From Molanna angustata (lineage: Eukaryota > Arthropoda > Insecta > Trichoptera > Molannidae): a DNA stretch of 64,000 bases. The position numbers and the translations under genes are program-made. Shown in pieces: positions 41,515 to 51,125 of this stretch (position 1 is its first letter; each line of letters starts with the position of its first letter). The notes beneath the pieces were generated by a model. The model made no database searches. It saw only the letters and a list, made by a program, of their open reading frames with translations, and was not told where the DNA came from. The stretch spans positions 9,344,921 to 9,408,920 of the forward strand of contig OY754990.1 of assembly GCA_963576475.1 (NCBI GenBank), written 5' to 3'.

Positions 41515-43423
41515 AACACATACAAACTATTAAATCTAATGCTATCGGGTGTGATGGTATTAGTATAAATATGATAAATCCCATTCTACCTTATACGCTT
41601 AGTACTATTACAACTATAATTAATAAATCATTGACATCTAGTACGGTACCAGAGATCTGGAAAAATGCACTTGTAAAACCACTGCCCAAAAAGACACCGA
41701 TTTCAAGCTTAAATGATCTTAGACCAATTAGTATATTGCCCACTCTATCTAAATTACTTGAGAAAATCGTGTTTGATCAAACAGTAAAATATGCGGAAAA
41801 ATGTAAAATTATACCCCCTCATCAGTCCGGCTTTCGTAAGGGTTACAGCACCACTTCAGCATTACAATGCATTACCGATGATTTACACACTTCATGTGAC
41901 AAGGGAAAAGTATCAATATTGGTACTTCTCGATTTCTCCAAAGCTTTTGACATGATAAGTATTCCATTGCTCATATCGAAATTGCAGTTCTATGGATTTG
42001 ACGATGGAACTATCAGATGGTTCCAAAGTTATTTCAGAGGAAGAACTCAGCGTCTGGTCTGCAGTGAACTCGGTGGGTCTTTGAAATACTCTACTGCTGT
42101 TAAGCTGACTCGTGGCGTTCCACAAGGGTCCATACTTGGACCATTGTTATTTGCTATATACACAGCTGATATGATGAATGTTCTAAATTATTGCAAATCA
42201 CATATGTACGCAGATGACTCGCAAGTTTATTTGTCTTTTGAGCAACACAACGTGCAATCGGCCGTGGACATGATAAATACTGATTTGAATAAAATTCATG
42301 CATGGGCACAAGCCCATGCACTACTTCTCAACCCCCAAAAGACTGTAGCACTGGTTGTGGGCCCAAAACAAAAAATTACTGCTGTGGAGAGCAGCGGCTT
42401 TAGGGTTGTCATTGATTCCACTGACATTCCATTTGTAAGCGTTGCACGTAATCTCGGTATAGTAATGGACCAACGGTTGAAATATGAAGAACATATAAAA
42501 AAAAAGGTGCAATGGGGCTATTCAAGGCTACGCCTTTTATATAAAATTCGAGAATATGTTTCGGTCAATGTTCGCAAACTGCTGACAGATAGTCTTGTTT
42601 TATCCATATTAGACTATGGGGATGCGGTGTATGGTCCTTCTTTGATAAAGAATACACAAAAGCAAGTGCAACGTATCCAAAATGCGTGTGCACGTTTTTG
42701 TTACAAAATACCTAGGCGAGCACATGTTTCTCCATACCTTAAGCAGCACGGGATACTGAATATGTTTAACAGAAGGAAGTTTCATCATCTGTGTCAAATT
42801 TTCAGAATCATTAAAAGTAAGACACCTTCCTATCTGTATGACAGATTACAGTGGTCCCGTGATATTCACATGTATGCTACGAGACAAAGAGACCATCTAC
42901 TTATTCTCCCCAGACATCGAACCACTGCCTTTGAAGGGAGTTATTCATACACATCAACCAAATATTGGAATGAATTGCCGCAGCACATTCGTACAGCAGC
43001 GTCACTGCGGAGCTTTAAAAAGCATTGCAGTGAATGGCTATTGAGTACACAAAATTAACCTATAATACAAGTAATAGTGCATTCTTTGTAAATTTATTTA
43101 TTTTTTATTTTTATTTATTTATTTATTTTTTCTCATGTTTTTTTTTACTTAATTCTTTTCTTTTTATTTTTCCTGTTTAAATATTTTCGTATATAATTAT
43201 ATTTTTATTTTATTTATTTTTTTTCTTTTCTTCTTTTGTATTATTACCTATATATTTTGTGATCGTTCAAGGCATTGCTGAAAACCAGCTGCACTGTGGG
43301 TCTCCACGGGTGTACAGCTGAGCAATAGCCTATTTGTTGCAAAATAATGCAAAACATGTTTAATTGTTTGTTTTTTCTTTTCTCATTTATATGCAACAAA
43401 TAAATTATTATTTATTATTTATC
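41515..43423 (+). mobile_element. CR1-like non-LTR retrotransposon, young 5'-truncated insertion
   Basis: The element splits one F unit: AATAACATCT on the left, ATCTCACATAGTTCAG on the right, so ATCT is duplicated. After the ORF the 3' UTR holds a long hairpin (AGGCATTGCTG with CAGCTGAGCAATAGCCT, about 43,270-43,340). It ends AACAAATAAATTATTATTTA at 43,397-43,423. Confidence 0.9.
41517..43058 (+). CDS. CR1-like reverse transcriptase, 5'-truncated but open
   Basis: The frame is open from the 5' border of the insert; the ATG at 41,571 is internal. Motifs in order: SNAIGCDGISINMINP, LVKPLPKKTPISSLNDLRPI, HQSGFRKGYSTTSAL, VLLDFSKAFDMISIPLL, TRGVPQGSILGPLLFAIYT, MYADDSQVY (42,204 on) and RNLGIVMDQRLKYEEH. 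The C-terminus is STKYWNELPQHIRTAASLRS and FKKHCSEWLLSTQN. All catalytic aspartates are present and there is no stop for over 510 codons, so the insertion is recent. The endonuclease domain is missing, so this copy cannot move by itself. Confidence 0.92.
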   Translation, partial: HIQTIKSNAIGCDGISINMINPILPYTLSTITTIINKSLTSSTVPEIWKNALVKPLPKKTPISSLNDLRPISILPTLSKLLEKIVFDQTVKYAEKCKIIPPHQSGFRKGYSTTSALQCITDDLHTSCDKGKVSILVLLDFSKAFDMISIPLLISKLQFYGFDDGTIRWFQSYFRGRTQRLVCSELGGSLKYSTAVKLTRGVPQGSILGPLLFAIYTADMMNVLNYCKSHMYADDSQVYLSFEQHNVQSAVDMINTDLNKIHAWAQAHALLLNPQKTVALVVGPKQKITAVESSGFRVVIDSTDIPFVSVARNLGIVMDQRLKYEEHIKKKVQWGYSRLRLLYKIREYVSVNVRKLLTDSLVLSILDYGDAVYGPSLIKNTQKQVQRIQNACARFCYKIPRRAHVSPYLKQHGILNMFNRRKFHHLCQIFRIIKSKTPSYLYDRLQWSRDIHMYATRQRDHLLILPRHRTTAFEGSYSYTSTKYWNELPQHIRTAASLRSFKKHCSEWLLSTQN

Positions 43424-43497
43424 TCACATAGTTCAGCAATGAGGTTCACCATCACACATTCTGAATGTAGTGCCGGGTAATAGAAAATACAACCCCA
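43424..43497 (-). repeat. Repeat F unit, interrupted (part 2)
   Basis: TCTCACATAGTTCAGCAATG and AGGTTCACCATCACACATTC complete the split unit. CCGGGTAATAGAAAATACAAC then begins another one. Confidence 0.85.
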
Positions 43498-43516
43498 TTC
43501 GATTTTGAGGGATATC

Positions 43517-43606
43517 TGAATAGTGCTTCTCAATTTTTTTTAACCATCAAATATTTCAAAGTGACATTGAAATTTTCATTTTCAAAATGGTAAGAAGGCA
43601 CATCAC
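43517..43606 (+). repeat. Interspersed repeat V, copy 3
   Basis: TAGTGCTTCTCAATTTTTTT, TCAAATATTTCAAAGTGACA and AAGGCACATCACTTTCC match copies 1 and 2. Confidence 0.55.
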
Positions 43607-43628
43607 TTTCCAGTCTTTTTTATCTACC

Positions 43629-43722
43629 TTCCATTCATTCATTAAATCATTAATTCATACATTCATTAATTCATTTATTCATTAATTCATTAATTCATTC
43701 AAACATTCATTCATACATTCGT
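43629..43722. repeat. ATTC-type cryptic microsatellite
   Basis: Interrupted repeats of CATT/AATT units (ATTCATTAATTCATTAATTC) with frequent A insertions. Confidence 0.88.
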
Positions 43723-44576
43723 AAACAAAAAAAAAACTATAAATTCATAAATCCAAATTATTAACATTCGTCAATTGTTCTTTTTGCACTTTGGTGGTGC
43801 CGAGATTGCTAATTTAGAGCGCTTCATTTCATGCTATACACTATATAGTTTGATCACCAGCAGGCCAAGTCAGTAAAAAAGTCGAGATCCGACAACGTAT
43901 CGCCGCGCGCCGCTCTTCTCGCCATGTTTACGCCCGTGACGACAATTCGTAGTCACTAAGCGATGTCGAGTTCGTAAATGCACTTATTAGTATTTGTCGC
44001 CGTGAGGCTGGCTTGCGGTACATTTTTGAATTATCATTTATGGCAAAACACAATATTTTCCCCATGATTTGAATAAAATGTCAAATTTGTTTACATAAAT
44101 TTGTTAAATAAATATAATATGGTCATATTTTTAAGCACGAAAGCAAGTTATACAATACGATTAAATTAACTTCTTTTGTGTTTATTGAATGTTTTGAGAG
44201 TAATTTTAAAAATTATTTTTAATTATATTTCGATCAATTTGTCAAGTGTGATGACAGCAGCGTGTTATTTTTTTTTACTAAAAACTACGCCGAATTTTCT
44301 TTTGTTAAGTGTTAAAATACATATGTGATAAAATAGCAAATAGCTTACAAGAACACTTTCTCAAAATCAAAAATTATTTCAAATCTGGTATAGATTTACG
44401 GAAAACATTTACGGACGCATATTTCCGATAAATATATAGGTTACCAACTTTTGTTACGCGGTAATTAGCAATAAATGAATTACGCGGAATATTTAAGGGG
44501 TTTGAAGAATCTCTTAAACGGCGTCGTTTAACCCGTTTATATAATTATTCTCAAAATAAATAATTTATTTAATATT

Positions 44577-44784
44577 GCTTCTCGGGCAACTAACAGGTAC
44601 TATGTCAAATATAAATTTAACACGCACCCAATAACAAGTTGCCACATTCTGGAGACTTACGATATTAATCGTCTCACAGATCCAGACTGAAAACACAATT
44701 AAAAACTGTGTCTCCACCGGGAATCGAACCCGGGACCTTTGGCTCAGCAGTCAGATATCTAACCAACTGAGCCACGAAGGCCGA
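44577..44784 (-). mobile_element. tRNA-derived SINE1, best copy
   Basis: The minus strand starts CGGCCTTCGTGGCTCAGTTG, with A-box TGGCTCAGTTGGTTAGA and B-box GGTTCGATTCC in CCCGGGTTCGATTCCCGG. The body runs GTGGAGACACAGTTTTTAAT to GTTGCCCGAGAAGC, with an AATATTAAATAAATTATTTA tail. Partial copies are at 9,411, 31,350 and 32,602. Not a functional tRNA, because the anticodon arm does not close. Confidence 0.92.
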
Positions 44785-44938
44785 CAAATATGAAATTCGG
44801 CATTGTTCGCGTAAAAAATGACATTTATTTCAACATGGCGGCGTTAGATATTCTCTCTCGACTCGATGCCGACCCAATCTCGCCGTCTAATAAGTGGGCG
44901 AGAACGATTCGACGCATTATCTGCTTAGTGACTACCAA

Positions 44939-44976
44939 AACTGTCAAAATATCGACTAGTCGATATTTTGACAGTT
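44939..44976. repeat. 38-bp perfect palindrome
   Basis: AACTGTCAAAATATCGAC is followed by TA and its exact reverse complement GTCGATATTTTGACAGTT, centred on GACTAGTC. It sits about 50 bases inside the right end of the TIR element. Confidence 0.97.
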
Positions 44977-45589
44977 ATTCTCGACTTTTATCGGTCGAGA
45001 TCTACTTACAGACTTAGCCTGCTGGTCCATATAACTGTCTCTAGGGTGAGTTCTATAATTTTTGCCTTCCGTTATTCCATCGGCGATAGTACATAATTTT
45101 TAATTATTTCAGTACATTTTGAACACACATGCCACAAATTCTCAAAGGATTAACAATATCGGTAGCTTTAACGTTATATAAATATTTATAAGTAGTTGTT
45201 AGCTGAGCGCAGTCTAGAAATCCAGATTTGGAAATTATGGTTAGTATGAAACCTACGAGAAGCACGTACCAAAGATTAAGGCAAGTCTTGTTAGCGTTTT
45301 GTAAAGCGCTTTGTCATCTAAACGCTATTCCTTATAGAAATGTATCCTGAACTTTCGGGTCATTAAGAGGTTGAAGACATTAGATATTTAATGATATTTA
45401 AAAATATGGCGTTCGAAAAAAGTTTTAGTGTTATAACACAGATGGTGACATATATATGTAGATGGTATGAATGAATGATGGTAGGTAAAAAGACTGAATT
45501 CCACACTTTCCTATACATGTTTGGGATAGGTATAGGAAAACAAAATATTTTGGATTTATGAATTTATGATTTTTTAATTATTTCAAGGC

Positions 45590-46572
45590 CAGCAAAACTC
45601 GCTGTGCACAACGCTTTTGTTGTTCCAACCATAATTTATGCAAGTGAGACATGGACGTGGCAGAAGACGCATGAAAGTAAAATTAACGCTGTGGAAATGA
45701 GATCCCTAAGACGAATGTGTGGTAGAACGATCTATGATAGGTTAAGGAATGTGGACATCAGACGAGAATGCAAGATTGAAAGAGATATTGTGAGTAGAAT
45801 GTAGATAAATGCTTTGCGATGGTTTGGACATGTAGAGAGAATGAACGATGAACGACTGACAAAGAAAGTATACAAGGCTGAAAAGAGTGGAATGAGATGT
45901 AAGGGTCGACCGAGAAAGAGCTGGCATGATTATATAAATGAGATTTTGAAAGAGGGGAATATTCTTCGATTCTTCGATGGCGCTACAGCCCAAATCGAGC
46001 CTTGGCCTCCGTTAACTTTCGCCTCCATCTAATCCTGTACTCTGCTGCCATATTCCAGCTCCTCTCTTGGAGAAGCTGAGCCGCATCCTTTCTGACCTCA
46101 TCTTCCCACCGCAGACTTGGTCTTCCTACCATTCTTCTCCCACCCGGGTGTCCAGTCATGATTTGTTTCGGCACCCGTGAGGTTGGCATTCGTTGTACAT
46201 GCCATCCAGCCCATCTCAGCCTAAGTAATATACGAAGAGGGGAATATACGAAGTCGAATGAAGATAAATGCTTTACGATGGTTCGGACATGTAGAGAGAA
46301 TGAACGATGAACGACTGACAAAGAAAGTATACAAGGCTGAAAAGAGTGGAATGAGATGTAATGGTCGACCTAGAAAGAGCTGGCATGATCATATAAATGA
46401 GATTTTGAAAGAGGGGAACATACGAAGTCAGAACAATAGGAGAGCATGTATGACGCGATGTATAAATGTAAATGAGGCAAAACAGGTATGCCAAGATAGA
46501 AGAGTCTGGCGTTCGGTTCTCTCTGCCTACCCCCGATAGGGAAACGGCGTGACGGTATGTATGTTTTTTTTT
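45590..46572 (+). pseudogene. RTE-type family P with internal duplication and nested Q
   Basis: The frame from about 45,590 reads KLAVHNAFVVPTIIYASETW, SLRRMCGRTIYDRLRNVDIR and ERDIVSRM. After a TAG (45,802-45,804) the same frame gives INALRWFGHVERMNDERLTK, KSGMRCKGRPRKSWHDYINE, ILKEGNI. A Q element then intervenes (45,963-46,234), after which the block from INALRWFGHVERM is repeated (46,264-46,430) and the natural end RRVWRSVLSAYPR, a stop and GGTATGTATGT follow. The repeated block of about 174 bases is a tandem duplication that predates Q. Confidence 0.9.
45950..46247 (-). mobile_element. RTE-type family Q insertion with 13-bp TSD
   Basis: AAGAGGGGAATAT occurs at 45,950-45,962 and 46,235-46,247. 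The insert between encodes, on the minus strand, LRWAGWHVQRMPTSRVPKQ, GGRRMVGRPSLRWEDEVRKD, AAQLLQERSWNMAAEYRI and LTEAKARFGL, ending GCCATCGAAGAATCGAAGAA. An extra tryptophan codon splits the usual WAGHV motif. The reading frame is open but only about 90 codons long. Confidence 0.92.
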
Positions 46573-46589
46573 AATAAACAAAATGAATA

Positions 46590-47199
46590 AAAAAGCCTCG
46601 AGACTTCCCCACAGACCAGGTTTTCAACTCCTTCAAAGTACCTAGATTCTCAGATTTATTTAGGAAATATGCCATATTACAAATATTAAGAGAACCTGAA
46701 TATCATAACTTTATAGTTGAAAATAGGACAAGAAATAAATTTGTTTATTTAATAGATAGACGAAATTCGACATTTGCACAGCATCATTATTCTTTTTTGG
46801 GTGAAAATTTTTTCAATGAACTTCCACTTGAAATACGTCAAATTGAAACCCATAGGAAGATGATGATGGCTGTAAAAGAATACTTCAAGGGGTTGCAAGG
46901 ATTTAGTTGACATAGATAATATATGTGTTTGTTCGTGACTTGTGTTGTTTTTGTTTTCATTTAGTTTTTGTTTAGTTTTAGTATTATTACTCTTCTTTTT
47001 TTTTGTTTGGTTTTAGTTTTATTTCATTTTTTATTGTTATTGTTTTTCATTTTCAGATACTTAGATACACACATCCTCCCTCTACACAAGCTATAGCTTT
47101 AAGAGGGAGGTTATATTGTAAATTAATTAATGTATATAAACCATGTATTATTGTATATTATGTTTTTGAATAAAGAAAATAAAAAATAAATAAATAAAT
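46590..47199 (+). pseudogene. Non-LTR retrotransposon 3' end with C-terminal fragment
   Basis: An open stretch to about 46,910 reads TSPQTRFFNSFKVPRFSDLF, RKYAILQILREPEYHNFIVE, NSTFAQHHYSFLGENFFNEL and PLEIRQIETHRKMM. 'HYSFLGENFFNELPLEIR' is a LINE C-terminus. The 3' UTR holds a perfect 9-bp-stem hairpin, CCTCCCTCT/AGAGGGAGG (about 47,074-47,110), and ends AAAATAAATAAATAAATA. Confidence 0.78.
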
Positions 47200-47654
47200 A
47201 TGTCCTTGATGTTACGTGCAACAAGCATGTACATAAAGACGTATCGAAAGATGAATCTATAGTACACGAAGTAAATAGCAAAAAAGTATCATGAAGAGGT
47301 GTTTTAAAAAAGACTTAGTTGCTTAAGTGCTCTTGACTCAAGCATGGTACTTTAAGAGCTAAGTCTCTGTGAAGATTCTAGAACAGGGAGTTTATCGGGA
47401 ATTTTTTCTCAAAGCAGGCAGCTGGAATAACGGATTTTCAGGGAAATTTAACTCGTTATCAAAAATTAACTTTCTTTGCTTTTATTGGACATAAGGATCT
47501 TGTGGTCAAGCACAAGAATAACATAACGTTCATAACAAACACATTGTAAAAACTACGAAAGTTTAAAACAAACTTTTCTGTTTCTTAAAGTTCTATGAAC
47601 TTGGTTATCAGTTTATAAACTTAATTTCCACTATACAAGTCGTTGATAATATTC
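47200..47654. other. Spacer, nothing recognised
   Basis: No shared repeat or coding motif was seen. Confidence 0.35.
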
Positions 47655-47699
47655 ATTTATTATAATTTACAAAATCATTTTTTTACATATTATATATAA
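47655..47699 (-). mobile_element. Non-LTR 3' tail carrying the 137-bp satellite
   Basis: On the minus strand the last hairpin (CCACCTCGGTACAGGCTAAG ... GAGGTGG) is followed by TTATATATAATATGTAAAAA and an ATAATAAATGAAT tail. The GGCTAAGCCTAGTGAGG core resembles GGCTATGCCTAGTGAGG in the 3' UTR at 11,400. The satellite to the right would therefore lie in a LINE 3' UTR. Confidence 0.5.
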
Positions 47700-49436
47700 C
47701 CACCTCACTAGGCTTAGCCTGTACCGAGGTGGAAACATCACTAGGAAACTTACAGAATACAATCTCCACATGATACTCACAGACAGAGAATTATCAATAA
47801 TATAGATATGGTTAAACATTGTGAATACATGACTCTCCACTATTACTATAGCAGTACTGGAGAGTATAGAAACATCACTAGGAAACTTACAGTATACAAT
47901 CTCCACATGATACTCACAGACAGAGAATTATCAATAATATAGATATGGTTAAACATTGTGAATACATGACTCTCCACTATTACTATAGCAGTACTGGAGA
48001 GTATAGAAACATCACTAGGAAACTTACAGTATACAATCTCCACATGATACTCACAGACAGAGAATTATCAATAATATAGATATGGTTAAACATTGTGAAT
48101 ACATGACTCTCCACTATTACTATAGCAGTACTGGAGAGTATAGAAACATCACTAGGAAACTTACAGTATACAATCTCCACATGATACTCACAGACAGAGA
48201 ATTATCAATAATATAGATATGGTTAAACATTGTGAATACATGACTCTCCACTATTACTATAGCAGTACTGGACAGTATAGAAACATCACTAGGAAACTTA
48301 CAGTATACAATCTCCACATGATACTCACAGACAGAGAATTATCAATAATATAGATATGGTTAAACATTGTGAATACATGACTCTCCACTATTACTATAGC
48401 AGTACTGGAGAGTATAGAAACATCACTAGGAAACTTACAGTATACAATCTCCACATGATACTCACAGACAGAGAATTATCAATAATATAGATATGGTTAA
48501 ACATTGTGAATACATGACTCTCCACTATTACTATAGCAGTACTGGAGAGTATAGAAACATCACTAGGAAACTTACAGTATACAATCTCCACATGATACTC
48601 ACAGACAGAGAATTATCAATAATATAGATATGGTTAAACATTGTGAATACATGACTCTCCACTATTACTATAGCAGTACTGGAGAGTATAGAAACATCAC
48701 TAGGAAACTTACAGTATACAATCTCCACATGATACTCACAGACAGAGAATTATCAATAATATAGATATGGTTAAACATTGTGAATACATGACTCTCCACT
48801 ATTACTATAGCAGTACTGGAGAGTATAGAAACATCACTAGGAAACTTACAGTATACAATCTCCACATGATACTCACAGACAGAGAATTATCTATAATATA
48901 GATATGGTTAAACATTGTGAATACATGACTCTCCACTATTACTATAGCAGTACTGGAGAGTATAGAAACATCACTAGGAAACTTACAGTATACAATCTCC
49001 ACATGATACTCACAGACAGAGAATTATCAATAATATAGAAATGGTTAAACATCGTGAATACATGACTCTCCACTATTACTATAGCAGTACTGGAGAGTAT
49101 AGAAACATCACTAGGAAACTTACAGTATACAATCTCCACATGATACTCACAGACAGAGAATTATCAATAATATAGATATGGTTAAACATTGTGAATACAT
49201 GACTCTCCACTATTACTATAGCAGTACTGGAGAGTATAGAAACATCACTAGGAAACTTACAGTATACAATCTCCACATGATACTCACAGACAGAGAATTA
49301 TCAATAATATAGATATGGTTAAACATTGTGAATTCATGACTCTCCACTATTACTATAGCAGTACTGGAGAGTATAGAAACATCACTAGGAAACTTACAGT
49401 ATACAATCTCCACATGATACTCACAGACAGAGAATT
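47700..49436. repeat. 137-bp satellite, about 12.5 near-identical copies
   Basis: The unit includes GAAACATCACTAGGAAACTT, CACATGATACTCACAGACAG, TAGATATGGTTAAACATTGT and the hairpin ACTCTCCA...TGGAGAGT. It repeats with starts near 47,735, 47,872, 48,009 and so on to 49,376. Copies differ at single bases. The repeated 65-residue minus-strand frame arises because 137 leaves a remainder of 2 when divided by 3; it overlaps its neighbours and has no motif. The leftmost hairpin is a different sequence with the same fold. Confidence 0.97.
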
Positions 49437-49708
49437 ATGAATAAATAAATTTTTATATCATATTTGCAGCATTATTATTGTTAATTTTGTTTTTTTTTTA
49501 CTGTTTGTAAGGTGTCTAATTCTAATTCTTTTTTGTCTATTGGTATCTGAATAAATGTTTTCATCTGAATCTATATTTTAATCTTTGTCTAGGTATATTT
49601 TTATTTGTTTCAAAATTTTTGTTGCTTGTAATTAATTATTACCTATTATTGTAACAAGTAAATGGCTTATGCCGTGTATTGTATAAATAAATAATAAATG
49701 AATAAATA
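49437..49708 (+). mobile_element. Non-LTR 3' end (family K tail) nested in the satellite
   Basis: After GAGAATTATGAATAA the satellite is interrupted by T-rich sequence ending TGGCTTATGCCGTGTATTGT and ATAAATAAATAATAAATGAA. The satellite phase then resumes with TATAGATATGGTTAAACATT. The tail matches those at 35,026 and 59,733. Confidence 0.75.
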
Positions 49709-49738
49709 AATATAGATATGGTTAAACATTTTGAATTG
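49709..49738. repeat. 137-bp satellite remnant beyond the insertion
   Basis: TATAGATATGGTTAAACATT continues the last unit for about 25 bases and then loses similarity. Confidence 0.8.
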
Positions 49739-50219
49739 CAATATTTACATGATAGGAATACTCGTTTATTTGTAACTAAGTTGGAAAATTAATTGTTAAT
49801 TCCAGACGCAAATATCTAAAAAATGGAATATTTACGAAGCTTTTTTCAAAGTTGCGCTATTGTTTTAATATTTCCATCAGGTGTAACCGCCTCGGGTGTA
49901 TATCATTCAAACTAAAGTACGTATGTACAAAGCCTTTAATGACGAAGGTATGTGTGTAGGTAGGTGATGCTGAATGCTCCCAGTTTCATCTTTTGTGGGC
50001 CTCACTCTCAGGAAATTCAATCTGAATTCTCAACCACTTTTGCTCTACATTCTGACATGAATGTACCGTGCAGTACAGTACATATACATACGCTATCTGT
50101 AAAGGCATATGCGCCAAGCGCATCTACTCGCATAGAAAAAAAAATAGTTTTTCAACTCGCAAACTAAACTGAACACAAGCACGATTCGTGAAGTATGCGA
50201 AGATAAGCGTAACGACCAT
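49739..50219. other. Spacer, nothing recognised
   Basis: A 67-codon open frame at 49,964-50,167 has no motif. No shared repeat was found. Confidence 0.35.
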
Positions 50220-50221
50220 CA

Positions 50222-50283
50222 CGGTAAAGTGGCGAGTTGACTGTACGCGACGCTATATGCTGGGTTCAATTCTCAGCAGCATT
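50222..50283 (+). mobile_element. Possible tRNA-derived SINE head
   Basis: AAGTGGCGAGTTGACTGTAC resembles an A-box region and GCTGGGTTCAATTCTCAGCA a B-box arm with 5-base stems. No second copy is present; tentative. Confidence 0.3.
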
Positions 50284-50339
50284 ATTTGAACGGTTGATAA
50301 CAATAGGTATATCATCATTCATCATATTATAGATTATAG

Positions 50340-50494
50340 TAAGTCCAATTCAGTAACTTTTTGCACTTAAATAGAAACGTTCTAAAACTTTAAAATTATG
50401 GTCATTTCAACTTAATTTTGTATTCTGTAACCTTACGTTGTTCCTTAAACTAAAAACTACAAAATAAGTGCACCGTTGATAATAATATAGGCAG
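50340..50494 (+). repeat. Repeat W, left half
   Basis: ATTATGGTCATTTCAACTTA, TTTGTATTCTGTAACCTTAC and AGTGCACCGTTGATAATAAT align with 17,480-17,600. The right half is at 59,112-59,525. Confidence 0.7.
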
Positions 50495-50548
50495 GAATTG
50501 TAATCCAAACATAAATCTATACAAAAAATATACAACAAAACTAACAGC

Positions 50549-50594
50549 CACGTTCCCCAAACCATATTGCACATAATATGGTTTGGGGAACGTG
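50549..50594. repeat. Perfect 20-bp-arm hairpin
   Basis: CACGTTCCCCAAACCATATT, a GCACAT loop and AATATGGTTTGGGGAACGTG. It lies exactly at the 5' edge of the LINE fragment that follows. Confidence 0.97.
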
Positions 50595-50770
50595 TCTTCG
50601 TACAAACTGTACGAAATCTTGAAGTAATACCTAGAATGAAAACCACACTAGGACAAAAAAACTATACATACCTAGCATCTAAACTACATAATATGTTAAA
50701 ACATGACATACCAGAAATTTCAACTATCTCATCAACTAATGCAAAAAAATGATAATAAAATGGTTAGTTA
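50575..50770 (+). pseudogene. Non-LTR C-terminal fragment
   Basis: The frame FGERVFVQTVRNLEVIPRMK, TTLGQKNYTYLASKLHNMLK, HDIPEISTISSTNAKK and a stop has the 'R....P...T..GQ..YTYLASKL.N.LP' look of a Jockey-group C-terminus. Its 3' tail is probably the AATAAATAA at 59,098-59,107, separated by the LTR-like and hAT insertions. Confidence 0.65.
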
Positions 50771-50823
50771 ATTAATGCAAAAAAAAAATTCAAATGGTTA
50801 TTTAACAAAGGCAGAGAAGAGAG

Positions 50824-51125
50824 TGTGGAGCAACAGTCATTGCGCCACATCGCTATGAAGCGCTACGCCGCTGCTACGACTGCGTGTACTGCGCTACGAT
50901 GCACTACGATACATGCAAGCGGCGAGCTACCACAAACGCTCACCGAGCTACGACAGAGTCGGTATATAAGGAGCTCCCCCGGTTTCACATTCATTCGGTT
51001 TCAGCCAGACCTCCAGCTACGTCCTTACGCTGCCCAGTCGCCTATTCACAGTTCAAGATCCGCGATCTATATATCACCTTGCCCAAACTGGTGTGCAAAC
51101 CCTAACAACCCAATTGGTGACAATA
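50824..51125 (+). promoter_or_regulatory. LTR-like segment D
   Basis: A GC-richer island begins TGTGGAGCAACAGTC and has TATA box GGTATATAAGGAGC (50,961). CATTCATTCGGTTTCAGCC lies at initiator distance, and the block ends near CAACCCAATTGGTGACAATA. TTGGTGAC after an LTR-like block resembles a primer-binding region. No coding domain follows; probably a solo LTR. Confidence 0.42.

Larger units (their letters stand above)
43855..45028. mobile_element. Non-autonomous TIR element with terminal palindrome
   Basis: ACCAGCAGGCCAAGTCAGTA at the left end corresponds to the complement of TACTTACAGACTTAGCCTGCTGGT at the right end, with two mismatches in the first 19 bases. GTAGTCACTAAGC (about 43,950) and GCTTAGTGACTACC (about 44,923) are a further inverted pair. 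No transposase is present. A SINE1 copy (44,577-44,784) inserted later. Confidence 0.68.

Noticed and set aside
44700..44784. A tRNA gene on the minus strand
   Set aside because: A- and B-boxes are good, but the anticodon stem does not close and the SINE1 body follows.
47667..49413. A series of identical 65-residue minus-strand frames, possibly a gene family
   Set aside because: They are one frame per 137-bp satellite unit, overlap their neighbours, and show no domain or selection on codon positions.
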